Shown: positions 1-8,832 of the stretch, piece after piece | Position numbering within the stretch: position 1 is the stretch's first letter | Layout of the letters: each line of letters starts with the position of its first letter | Assembly (NCBI GenBank): GCA_965240325.2 | Contig: OZ251226.1 | Span: 558,001 to 622,000 of the forward strand | DNA length: 64,000 bases | Source of the DNA: Rebecca billardiae RCC1528 | Taxonomy: Eukaryota > Haptophyta | Direction of reading: 5' to 3' | Notes under the pieces: model-generated | Told to the model about the DNA's origin: nothing | The model's input: the letters and a program-made list of their open reading frames with translations, nothing else | Databases searched by the model: none | Made by a program: the position numbers and the translations under genes

Positions 1-480
1 CTGCCGCCGCCGCCGCCGCCGCCGCCGCCTGTTGCCGTGCCCTCGCCTGCGCGCCGCCCCTCGGCTGCGCCACCCTCCGTCGCCGCGCAGGCGGCGGCCG
101 CCGCCTCGCGACGCAGCTCGGTGACAAAGCTCGCCGACGACGTGGACAGCGTGAAGCGCGGCCCGGCCTCCCTCGCGCTCTCCGCCGCGACGACGGATGA
201 GCTCGGCTCGGCGTTCGGCACCTCCGCGTCCTCGTCGCCGACGCCGTCGACGGCCGGCGCGCTGCATGGCGTGTTTCCGTCCAGCTCTGCGTCCGTGGTG
301 GTGCCGGCGCCGACTGTGGCCTCGGGCTCGGCGCACGCGGCGCAGAGCCCGGCAAGCTGCGCTTCGCCCGCCCCCGGGGCGGGATCAGCTCGGCGCGAAT
401 CCTCGCAGGGCGACCTGTTCTCCGCTATCGCAGCGCGCCGACGTGCGCTCCTCATCGATGACGATAACGCTGCGGACTGA
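1..480 (+). CDS. C-terminal part of a proline-rich protein, possible actin regulator (partial)
   Basis: The frame is open from the first base of the window to a TGA at 478-480, so this is the 3' end of a gene that starts outside. It opens with a run of nine prolines, continues with an Ala/Ser/Pro-rich low-complexity stretch, and ends with an amphipathic segment GDLFSAIAARRRALLIDDD. Polyproline followed by a short helix with basic residues near the C-terminus resembles the polyproline plus WH2 (or formin DAD) arrangement of actin nucleation factors such as WASP, WAVE and formins. That is an inference from architecture; the WH2 match is loose (L-xx-I with a downstream basic patch but no clear LKK). 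It could equally be an unrelated low-complexity tail. Confidence 0.5.
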   Translation: MPPPPPPPPPVAVPSPARRPSAAPPSVAAQAAAAASRRSSVTKLADDVDSVKRGPASLALSAATTDELGSAFGTSASSSPTPSTAGALHGVFPSSSASVVVPAPTVASGSAHAAQSPASCASPAPGAGSARRESSQGDLFSAIAARRRALLIDDDNAAD

Positions 481-527
481 GGCTGAGCCTCCGCAGCGAC
501 TCACTGATACGACTCAGCACTGATATT

Positions 528-715
528 ATGGCCCGCGGTGCAGGGCGGAGCGCGCAGCGTGGAGCCCGCACCAGCGGGCCCGAACAACGTTTCAAAAAGA
601 TCTTTGATCAAGAAAAAAGGGACGGGGGACGATTTTCATGGCTGGAGGAGACCGAGTTTCGAATTTTGAGACCCTCTCTAACATGCATCACGGCCGAAAA
701 AGGTCGCGCCCACGG
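528..715 (+). repeat. Dispersed repeat A, copy 1
   Basis: About 190 bp nearly identical to 5527-5740. Both begin ATGGCCCGCGGTGCAGGGCG and contain an identical stretch around AAAGATCTTTGATCAAG; both can be read as a short basic peptide, but the frames diverge after the shared block, so a protein is unlikely. Weaker similarity continues to about 797, where both copies carry a GTAACG...CGTTAC motif. Confidence 0.75.
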
Positions 716-1237
716 CAAGTTCATAGTAAAGCGTGGAGTGACGCCCGTCCAAAAAACTTCACGCCCTTTAGGATCCCTAACGTAACGAACCGTTACAAGC
801 GATTTTTCCGGCCAATGAGATTGCAGCAAGGTCCAAGGAGCGATGACGTATCTAGATGGAGATTGCCGCGAACCGATGTGACCATGTACGTCCCTTGAAT
901 CAGTTGAATCAACTATTCAATCGCGCCGTGTCTGTATCAGGAGCCGACGAGGCAAGGGTCAGTAGCCGATGGGCCAACCTCGGCGAATCTCAATACTATC
1001 TGACACGAGTTGAGCCGGCTGCCCAGCAAAGCCAAACCTTGGTTGCCGCGGCTGCGGCGAGACTCACTGGCTCCGCGAGAGGGGGCGAGCCGCACGAGCG
1101 ACCGACGGGTGAGGACGGCGATGGGCACGTGCGCGCGGCGAGTTGCGCCTGGAGCGCGCGGCTGCGGCGGGTCCCGACTGCCGTCGACATCGCGTTCGTG
1201 CCCCCGCTCACTCCGCGCGCCCCCGCCGCCCCGTGTC

Positions 1238-1307
1238 GATGCCTGCGCGCGGCCGCGCGCCGGTCGGCGCCGGATGCCTGCGCGCGGCCGCGCGCCGGTC
1301 GGCGCCG
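1238..1307. repeat. 35-bp perfect tandem duplication
   Basis: Two adjacent identical 35-bp units (1238-1272 and 1273-1307) starting GATGCCTGCGCGCGGCCG. Confidence 0.85.
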
Positions 1308-1682
1308 GGGCGCCCCGGCCGCGCCGCGGCAGCCGCCCTGTATTCGGGCTCTCGCAAGCTCGGGGGCAGCGGCGCCTGGTGCCGGACTGATCGATCTCTG
1401 AGTCTTCGACTTCACCACGCGCCGCCCTTGCCATGCCTTTCCGGGGAGCGCCGACGATCCGAGTCCATCGTCGACGGTCGACTCTGAGCGAGGGCTACGC
1501 CTCGGAACTGAACGGTACTCTACGAGGAGGACGAGCTGCGCGGGCGACGGTGGTGCGTGACGTCCCCAGAGCTGGCTGTGCCTCTGCAACGCGTGCCGAG
1601 CCTGATCGAGGTGTGTCAGCCCGTGCACGCGCGGCGTGCGCGAACGATCCGTGACTGGTGCCCAGTCGCACCTCCGACCTCG

Positions 1683-1992
1683 GCACCGTGCTCCCTCGGG
1701 CTGTCAGCTCCGCGTGGCCTGGCGTGCACGTCGAGTTGCGCTCATGCGTCGATCACGCCTCGCGCCCGCCTGTCGGCCGTCGCGCAGGCGCTGGTCGAAC
1801 CCTACTCGGACCAGTGCAAATCATCTAACTATCCTGGCGCTCGGCCGGTGCGCGGTGACCCGCGGCGGGACAGCGGTCAGTCAGCAGCAGCGGCCCGAAC
1901 GAATCCGCGGCCCCGCACCGTGCTCCCTGGCTGTCAGCTTCGCGTGGCCTGGCGTGCACGTGGAGTCGCGCTCATGCGTCGATCACGCCTCG
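1683..1992. repeat. Pair of ~80-bp direct repeats
   Basis: 1683-1762 and 1915-1992 are about 95% identical direct repeats containing GCGTGGCCTGGCGTGCACGT and ending GATCACGCCTCG, separated by about 150 bp of unrelated sequence. Confidence 0.8.
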
Positions 1993-2149
1993 TCGCATCC
2001 GCCTGTACACAATCGGCGCCGCGCCGGCGGCTGCGAAGTGCGCCGATGGGCCCGCGCCCCGGGCGCGGCGGGCGGCGGCGCGCCGCTGGAGTCTAGTTGT
2101 ACGGGCATGCAACTCCGGGTCTGTCAATAGACGACTGCGATGGAGGGTG

Positions 2150-2216
2150 CACCGCCACCGCGGGCCCTGAACTACGTTCGTTCTACGGAAAAGGACCGCG
2201 GAACGCGGTCATATAT
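2150..2216 (+). repeat. Dispersed repeat B, copy 1
   Basis: Matches 6749-6815 in the same orientation, about 80-85% identical. The conserved end contains the short palindrome GACCGCG-GAA-CGCGGTC. Confidence 0.65.
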
Positions 2217-2558
2217 TACAATATGCGCATCAGCAGTCATCAGAGTCTTATGGCACATCATCATATCGCGCTGGACGGACCGGACAGGCTCCTTCGATGT
2301 GAGTGTCCGACACGCGGACCGGGCCGTCCTGGCTCCCGTGCCCCGTGCCCGCGCACCGGCGGTCCCTGCCCCTGGCCCTGGCCGGCCTGGGACGGCCCAG
2401 ACCCCAGTGGGCCGGGTCGGGCGGTGGCGGGTCCACAATCAGACAATGCCACCGTTGTTGCAGCACTTATTGCATATCATCATTGCATGCTGTACCATCA
2501 TCAGCATGAGCATTCTGATCGCACGGACCGCAGCTTACGTCGTAGTAATAGCTTGGCG

Positions 2559-2648
2559 GTTTAACTCCGAGTGAAATAACGCGTTATAGTTTAATCCGAG
2601 TATTAAACTAACGCGTTATAGTTTACTATAGCTACTCAGGAGTTAAAC
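2559..2648. repeat. 90-bp AT-rich inverted-repeat element (MITE-like)
   Basis: The ends GTTTAACTCC (2559-2568) and GGAGTTAAAC (2639-2648) are perfect inverted repeats. Inside, TAACGCGTTATAGTTTA occurs twice (about 2577-2593 and 2609-2625), each copy built on the palindrome TAACGCGTTA. The base composition differs sharply from the GC-rich surroundings. A small non-autonomous transposon or a regulatory palindrome cluster are both possible. Confidence 0.5.
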
Positions 2649-2741
2649 TTCCCCGCTTAATCCGGCTTCACCCGCCCAGCTGACGCCCACGCCCGCGCCC
2701 ACGGCCGTGTGCGATCTCGACGACACAAAGTCCAGGTCCAA

Positions 2742-3221
2742 TCACGCGTCCCAGCTATTGCCGATGTCCAGCGCATTTTGCAGAATGATGCACGCGGCCG
2801 CAGTGTCCTTTAGATTCTGCTGTCGCTTGCGGCTCACGTTGAAGTCGCGCATCGATTGCTTGCTGATGGTGGTGGTGAAGCGCTCGTCCAAGAATGCGAG
2901 GGGGATCTGCCCAAAGCGAAGCGACGCAATGTACCGCCGCACGGCATGGCAAGCTGGACCCTCCCTGCCAAGCGAATCTAACGGCAGGCCGACCACGATC
3001 CCACCCACTGCGCTCCTGCTCACGATCGCGTGCATGAATGCCGCGTGCTCGCGAGGCCCAGCCACGGCCCTTCTGTCGACAACCTGCAAGGGCAGCGCGT
3101 GGCGCACATCATCGCTGCTGATCGCGAGGCCCACGGCGCGTGCGCCTGGGTCGATGCCGAGGACGCGCGTGCGCGTGCGCAGCGCGTAGCGCACGATCGC
3201 GGCGAGCGACTTTCCGTCCAT
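2742..3221 (-). CDS. YqgF/RuvX-type putative Holliday-junction resolvase-like nuclease
   Basis: A 159-residue single-exon protein of the YqgF/RuvX family, which has an RNase H-like fold. Visible motifs in order are VLGIDPGARAVGLAISSD (residues 20-37, first catalytic Asp at D24), GGIVVGLPLDSLGREG (73-88), LDERFTTT (111-118, catalytic Glu) and KDTAAACIIL (138-147, last catalytic Asp). Length matches the bacterial family (about 140-150 aa). Bacterial YqgF acts in rRNA processing and possibly recombination. In eukaryotes such genes are usually of organellar origin, and the short N-terminal extension (about 18 aa, basic) may be a targeting segment. It is divergent from the SLC25 gene starting 152 bp away. 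Family assignment is firm; the biological substrate is unknown. Confidence 0.9.
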   Translation of the reverse strand: MDGKSLAAIVRYALRTRTRVLGIDPGARAVGLAISSDDVRHALPLQVVDRRAVAGPREHAAFMHAIVSRSAVGGIVVGLPLDSLGREGPACHAVRRYIASLRFGQIPLAFLDERFTTTISKQSMRDFNVSRKRQQNLKDTAAACIILQNALDIGNSWDA

Positions 3222-3241
3222 GCTGATTATCTAATTTTTAT

Positions 3242-3256
3242 GGGGGTAATACCCCC
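3242..3256. promoter_or_regulatory. Palindrome in a divergent promoter region
   Basis: GGGGGT-AAT-ACCCCC is a perfect 6-bp inverted repeat inside the 151-bp gap between the divergent YqgF-like and SLC25 genes. Its position makes an operator-like or core-promoter role possible; nothing else supports it. Confidence 0.25.
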
Positions 3257-3372
3257 ACTACATCAGTGCGGAAGGTTGAAGTCTGAAGTCTGAACCGACA
3301 CCGCGGTAAACACGCGAACTTCCTTGATGTTGACGTCAGATTCGTCCACCGCCGAATAATCACGAGCGGCGG

Positions 3373-4458
3373 ATGCACTCCCGAAGCCGCGTGCAGATGC
3401 CGCTCGACGTACAGCCGCCGGCGGCGAGGCCGCACACTGGCCCGTGCACGGAGGCCGCGCTGGGCGCAACTGCGGCGGCGGGCGCATGCATCCTCACGAA
3501 CCCGATCGAAGTCGTGCGCGTGCGGCTGCAGGTCGACGCTAGGGCCATGCACGATCTGCCGTCTCCGCTCGCCATCGCGCGTGACATCGCGCGCAATGAG
3601 GGCATGCAGTCTCTCTTCACGCGCGGGATCGCGCCCAGCATGGCGTACAACGCCGTTTTCAACTCGGGACGCTTCTTCATCTTCACACACCTCACAGCTC
3701 CTGAGTCTGAAGTGCCGCCGTATGCCGCAGGCCTGTGCGCTGGAGGGCTCGCTGGCTTCATGGCAAATCCGTTCGCGAGGGCGCGCACTCTGCTGCACCA
3801 GGCGAGCCCGCGTGAGCTGCGCAGCTCACGCTCCTGGCGCGGCATGATGCACGAGGCGCTCATTGGCCGGCCGCTCGCCGGCGCACCCTCCTTCGCCCTC
3901 CGCAACGGCGGGCACACCGCGTGCATCTTCTCCGTGCAAGGCGAGATCAGGACGCGGCTGCAGGCGAGCGCACCGGCCGCGCCAACACCGCTGGTGCACA
4001 TGGCCGCCGCGCTGCAGGCGGCGCTGCTCTCGTGCATCGTGATGAACCCCGTGGATCTGGTCTCGACCCGCCTCCAGGCGCAGCAGCACGCCCGCCTGCA
4101 GGCGAACGTCGGCAGTGGCGCAGTCACGCTGCCCCCCGCGTACTCGGGCGCGCTGGACTGCGTCGTGAAGACGGTGCGCGCGGATGGCGTCGGCGGGCTG
4201 TACCGTGGGCTGGGGGTGAACGCCGTGCGCATCGTACCGCACATGACGGCCTTGTTCACGCTGATGGAGCTCCTGCGCGCAGGCCTCGCCATGACGCAGG
4301 GGGCGTGGTCCGATGCGGGCAACGCTCGCTCGGCCGCGGCAGTGGGTCCGGCGGTCCCAGAGAGGCGGCCAGCTGCTCCGAGGAGGTGGTCGTCCGCCGA
4401 CTCGGCCGCACTTGCCGTGTGTCACACGCCTGGCACTGTGGGGCAAGGCCACTGCTGA
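3373..4458 (+). CDS. Mitochondrial carrier family (SLC25) transporter
   Basis: A 361-residue, single-exon member of the SLC25 family, six-helix carriers of the mitochondrial inner membrane. The three tandem-repeat signature motifs are visible: TNPIEVVRVRLQ (42-53), ANPFARARTLL (131-141, degenerate) and MNPVDLVSTRLQ (224-235). The NP(I/L)EVV plus NP-D-VVSTRL pairing resembles the SLC25A34/A35/yeast OAC1 group (oxaloacetate/sulfate-type carriers), but I cannot assign a substrate. Residues after about 308 form a C-terminal extension rich in Ala/Ser/Pro that is not part of the carrier fold. Start chosen at the first ATG, which precedes the first carrier repeat by about 28 residues. A long antisense frame over this gene is rejected. 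Confidence 0.9.
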   Translation: MHSRSRVQMPLDVQPPAARPHTGPCTEAALGATAAAGACILTNPIEVVRVRLQVDARAMHDLPSPLAIARDIARNEGMQSLFTRGIAPSMAYNAVFNSGRFFIFTHLTAPESEVPPYAAGLCAGGLAGFMANPFARARTLLHQASPRELRSSRSWRGMMHEALIGRPLAGAPSFALRNGGHTACIFSVQGEIRTRLQASAPAAPTPLVHMAAALQAALLSCIVMNPVDLVSTRLQAQQHARLQANVGSGAVTLPPAYSGALDCVVKTVRADGVGGLYRGLGVNAVRIVPHMTALFTLMELLRAGLAMTQGAWSDAGNARSAAAVGPAVPERRPAAPRRWSSADSAALAVCHTPGTVGQGHC

Positions 4459-4807
4459 ATCGTGCTGGCGTGGGCTTTGCATGTCGAATGGGCGCGGCTC
4501 TCTCGCACCCGCGGGCGTGCAGTGGGGCGGGCAGCCGGTTGGCATCTAACTCCCCAGTGGGGCCAGTGGAGTCATCATCGGAATCATGCAATCCGATGTA
4601 CGATGAAGCCTACGGCACAGTAGCCGCAATAATGTGGTAGCCCGTTGACTGGTCTCTCATTATGATAATAATATTGTGTCACTACAAGTTGTGACACGTA
4701 ACACAGTAACGTCTCACAGTTATGACAGTATTAGTTGATGTACACGTTTTCCGGACTGTCGAGGACCGTCCCGACCCGCCGCGTTTTTGGTGCGCGTGTG
4801 TTTCAGC

Positions 4808-5044
4808 ATGGGGAGCTGCCTCTGCAAGGAGAAGAACGACGAAGCGGCGGCCGAGCAGGAGGCGCGTGATCTCGACGCCCGTGCCAAGGCAGCCGAGGCT
4901 GCTGAGCGTAGGCAGCAGGAGTATGCTCAATCCGCCCACGGGCGGGCGACGGCCGCTTCCATCGAGAAGGCACAGAAGGAGCGTGAACGCGACGCGAATC
5001 GTGGCGGAAGCGACGCTCCGCTCATGAGATGGCAGGTGGGATGA
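4808..5044 (+). CDS. SVIP-like small VCP/p97-interacting protein
   Basis: A 78-residue protein closely resembling animal SVIP (77 aa), a membrane-anchored inhibitor/adaptor of the AAA ATPase p97 in ER-associated degradation. The N-terminus MGSCLC is a strong N-myristoylation site (Gly2) followed by cysteines suited to palmitoylation. The VCP-interacting motif is KAAEAAERRQQ (27-37). The C-terminus ends LMRWQVG, comparable with the conserved basic-aromatic tail of SVIP. The rest is a charged helix. I chose the ATG at 4808 rather than the upstream in-frame ATG at 4787, because only the second start gives the myristoylation signal. No other p97 factor is nearby. Confidence 0.8.
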   Translation: MGSCLCKEKNDEAAAEQEARDLDARAKAAEAAERRQQEYAQSAHGRATAASIEKAQKERERDANRGGSDAPLMRWQVG

Positions 5045-5526
5045 ACGCGTGGCCTGGAGAATTCGCGCGCTCATGCAGCATTTGGCATCTTCATTTCTTG
5101 CGATGGACTCGAGCTGTCGCGCTCACGTAGCATGTGGCATGCTCATTTCTTCAAGATCACTCGAGCTACCCCGTCACTCATCCACGAAAGTGGGACTTTC
5201 ACCTTTGGCGCAGGACAGACTGGGCGTGAGGTGGGGCGCGGCGATGGCGCCACCACCCCTTGCCACTACCAGCTGCGCCGCCGCGGTGACCCTGCGACCG
5301 CAGTCTGCTCGGAGTTTGACTCCCGCCACGGTGAATGTGCCATGCAGCTTTGAAGAGTGTCAGTGAGCACGGCCGCACGGCAGCTTCAGAACACACTACG
5401 GTAGCCAGCTCGCGAATTGGGCAATGGTCGGTTCAAGTGACTTTTGTCAGTAAGCTGCTACTATACCGCCCGAGTCTCGAGCCTGCTGCTTGCCCGATTA
5501 CTGCCGAGAATTCCCGGGCGCGCCAA

Positions 5527-5740
5527 TGATGGCCCGCGGTGCAGGGCGGAGCGCGCAGCGTGGAGCCCGCACCAGCGGGCCCGAACCACGTTTCAAAAAG
5601 ATCTTTGATCAAGAAAAAAGGGACGGGGGGCGGCGGAAAAAAAGGGACGGGGGGCGATTTTTAGGGCTGGCGGAGACCGAGTTTCGAGTTTTTGAGATCG
5701 CATTGAGAGGTCTATCAGGCCAAAAAAAACCGCGCCCAGC
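5527..5740 (+). repeat. Dispersed repeat A, copy 2
   Basis: Same family as 528-715. This copy carries an extra internal tandem duplication of the segment AAAAAAGGGACGGGGGGCG, which the first copy has only once. Confidence 0.75.
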
Positions 5741-6416
5741 TGATTCCCTTAAGTAAAGTGCGATCTGGACGTCAGCTGGACGTGACATTAGTGTAACGGT
5801 TCGTTACGAGCGAATCGTACTCGTCTTCCCGGATCGCGTGACGTCCGGACTGGGCCACGTCCGGATCGTCGGAGGTGACGTGCCCCGGCACGATGGGCGA
5901 TGGCGGATATGCGGGACGGCGCCTGCACGTGCCTCCGGACCCGCCTCCCGCTTGCTGCTCACGCAGTCAGCTGCGACCGTGGCGCATGATCGCAGAAGCA
6001 GTGCCGGCAGTACGGCCTGCATCAGCTAGTGCCGCGCCGAGTCGTGGCGCGCGCGGTACGGTTGCGCGTTTGCAGCGCTCGCCCGGCTCGGCGACGGCAC
6101 GCGCGTGCGGCTCAGGTGTGTCAAATGCGGTCTCGTCGGCGCGCTTTCGCCTGCCACCTCGTGCACCCGTGCCGCCAGTTTCATCGTCTTCATGAGGACT
6201 GCTGCTGCTGTCGCCATCCGCTCTCCATCACCCCGAGTCGCCGGTCGCGCGGCGCGCGCGGTAGGCACTAGGCAGGGCGTACGGTCACTCACCCGTGCAA
6301 CGGGTCAAGTGGCCAGAGTACGTCTGGTCGTTGGCTGGCACGGGCCGCAGCGCTAAAGCACCCTGCTGTCACACCCGACTCCTTCAGTACTCCGAGCTCC
6401 GCGGCACGACTCACTC

Positions 6417-6562
6417 GGCACGATCGCGGACGGGTCGGATCCGAGCTGATCAGCCAGAGTTGGACACAGTTTGGCAGCTACTAGTAGTAATTCCGATGCC
6501 GATGGCACGATCGCGGACGGGTCGGATCCGAGCTGATCAGCCAGTTGGACATTTGGCAGCTA
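6417..6562. repeat. ~60-bp direct duplication
   Basis: 6417-6480 and 6504-6562 share a near-identical block beginning GGCACGATCGCGGACGGGTC and ending TTGGCAGCTA, 87 bp apart. The second copy has two small deletions. Confidence 0.85.
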
Positions 6563-6748
6563 GTTGTCAGACGGACGTCCGATTTGACGACCGGTGCCGG
6601 GTGCGGTCTCAGGTCCGCTGCTGTGATTGTGTGAAGTGTGAATGAGTCTCGCGGTCGCGCAGGCAGGGCGACGGTCGGACTAATATAGCTTCAGTCATCT
6701 CAGAACCGACTTCAACTGGCGAACTGCCACTACGGCGGAGAGCCGCGA

Positions 6749-6815
6749 TTGCACGGCCACCGCGGGCCCCCAACTGCGTTGATTCTATGCAGAAAAGGAC
6801 CGCGGAACGCGGTCA
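6749..6815 (+). repeat. Dispersed repeat B, copy 2
   Basis: Partner of 2150-2216, with the same GACCGCG-GAA-CGCGGTC palindrome at its end. Confidence 0.65.
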
Positions 6816-7032
6816 TATTCATCATCAATACTATTTCGGATTACCATCGGACAGCCCGTATTATAAACGAATAAGTCGGATGACTCAATTCTATCGATAG
6901 GATTTAAAGACACAGGCACGAGGGCGCAGCTCTGTCCTGATTCGTCTGTCGTGGTACTGGTCGGTCTGGTCGAAGCTTGCAGCAGTGGCAGTGGTGTGAG
7001 CACTGACCAACGTCCAACCAGTCGGCCGCAGA

Positions 7033-8592
7033 ATTATTTAAACTGTGCCCTGGCGGGCGGGGGGGTCGGCGGGCCGTGCCAGTGCTGTCGCAATGTATCC
7101 TTTGCGGGTTCGCGTCTTTCCACATTCGCTCGTGGCCGTGGGTGACGGACAGTCGAATGCAAGGACCAGTGACACGTGAAGTTGGCTCACCGACGTGATG
7201 TACACACGTTTCACGGTCTGTAGACTGTACTCTTAGAGTATTGTATGCGCATCAGCGAGGCCCACACCCACGAGGGAATGTGCAGCACGCGGGGCGGGGC
7301 GGGTAGCCCGTTGCTCCGCGCGAGCGCGGGTACGCGCTGTATGTGCCGCATGTCGACCGCGATGGCGTAATCGAGCGCCTCGCCGCCGACGAAGCCGCCA
7401 GAGTAGATCATGTGCATGTCCTCCTGCCGCCAGCCGAGAGCGGTCGTCGCGAGGATGCTTGTCGATGTCGGCTCCAGGCATGATGGGCTCGGCGCAGGTC
7501 GCGTTGACGTCGTACACGGCCACCACGCTGAGCACGAGCGCGTTGACGTTCACGCGGTCGTCGCTCTTCGCATCTTCGACAGGTCTGGCGCTCGCGTGCT
7601 CGGCGGCACGAGGAGCTGTTGGTTGTGCGCGCGCGCGCACAGCGACAGCGTGTGCCACTCGCGATCGAGAGTGGGCAAGCGCTGCTCACGCGAGCACACG
7701 AATCCCAGCGCATCCGTCACCGGCGTGACGACTTCCGCCTCGTCCCGCAGCGCCTGCGCCATGGACGAGGCCATGGCGCGGCGATGTTGCATGCTCGACG
7801 TTTCATCTCTCTGCGGATGGCATCACGGGCTTGTCTGTGTCGCGCTGCGGCGAGGGTCGCCAACTCGCGATGACGCGGTTGCTGCCACGGCGACAGACCC
7901 GGGAGGTGCGTCCGCTGCGCGTCGTACGCCGTTGGCGCTGCGCTTCCGTCGCATTGGTCACCGTCGACGCCATGCAGGCCGGACGTGGGCTTCGGCTGAG
8001 GGACCGGACCGCGAGCAATGACTGAGTCCGGTGCGCGGATTCCGGCGATCGAGTTCAGAAGGCCGCGCCAAAGCTTGCGTCGCGTGCGATGGCGCTTCCC
8101 GCCCGCGAGACGCCTCGTGATGAGGGCTTTCTCGCACCGAGCCCGACGCGCGACGGTGGATCGCGCGAGGCGGTCATCGTGCGCAGCGCATGATGCTATG
8201 GCCGGTGCGAGCTTTCGACGTGCACGTCGGGCGAGGATCGCCCCAGGTCTCACGATCGTGTCGACGCGCCGAGCGTACCGCTCCAAACGCATCGATTTTG
8301 CCCCCGTTCGACCTGCACGCGAGACGACGAGGGCAGCAATCGCGAATCGGGCGAAAACCCCCCCCGGGAGTCCTCTCACGATGTCCGCGCCGGCGTTGGA
8401 TTTGGCGCGCGCGGCCCATGCGCTCCGCGCCATGACGCAACTCTTTTTCGGCCGAGCGTCCCCAGTGAGAGCTGCGAGGGCGCCCGGTAGTGAGCGAAGC
8501 GAGTTTCTTTTCTCTGCGAGGCGATTTTCTTTTTCTTTTCTTTTCTTATCTTTTCCCGGGCACTACAAGGGGCGGACCTACGGCCCGCCATA
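7033..8592 (-). repeat. 1.5-kb interspersed repeat (TE-like), copy 1
   Basis: This block, read on the minus strand, aligns over its whole length with 46543-48124 on the plus strand, with roughly 85-90% identity by eye and several small indels. Both copies start with a GGCGGGCCGTAGGTCCGCCC motif and an A-rich stretch, and both end near a run of C. The minus frame here encodes a 238-residue basic stretch (8433-7717) and then, in other frames, coherent-looking segments such as RDEAEVVTPVTDAL and IYSGGFVGGEALDYAIAV that are also conserved in the other copy. Frame breaks between these segments suggest a decayed or multi-exon mobile-element gene. I do not recognise the protein. Confidence 0.7.
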
Positions 8593-8670
8593 TAAATCTG
8601 AGCAGTTTAGACCGTAGTATATCATTATTATTATAATAGTTATTATTATAATAGTCGTACGTAGTAGTTA

Positions 8671-8716
8671 CGTAATAAATAAATAAATAAATAAATATAT
8701 ATATATATATATATAT
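8671..8716. repeat. TAAA then TA microsatellite
   Basis: A run of TAAA units followed by about ten TA dinucleotides. Confidence 0.9.
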
Positions 8717-8832
8717 TGAGACCGTCGTAGTAGTAGGCTGCTCACACGGATGCTAACTACTTTATACATCATCGCGTCGACATCGCTACACGTCCGAGTG
8801 ACGCCACGGCTGATGATTCTCCGGGCGCCATA

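Larger units (their letters stand above)
481..2741. other. Intergenic region with several repeats, no convincing gene
   Basis: No reading frame here looks like a protein family; the open frames are arginine/alanine-rich shadows of GC-rich DNA. It holds a dispersed repeat (528-715), a 35-bp tandem duplication (1238-1307), a pair of direct repeats (1683-1762 and 1915-1992), a second dispersed repeat (2150-2216) and an AT-rich inverted-repeat element (2559-2648), each listed separately. Confidence 0.6.
5045..7032. other. Intergenic region with repeats
   Basis: No supported gene. It contains dispersed repeat A copy 2, a tandem-like duplication (6417-6562) and dispersed repeat B copy 2, followed by the 1.5-kb repeat starting near 7033. 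Confidence 0.55.

Noticed and set aside
3360-4322. 320-residue minus-strand frame
   Set aside because: Antisense to the SLC25 carrier, which has all three signature repeats.
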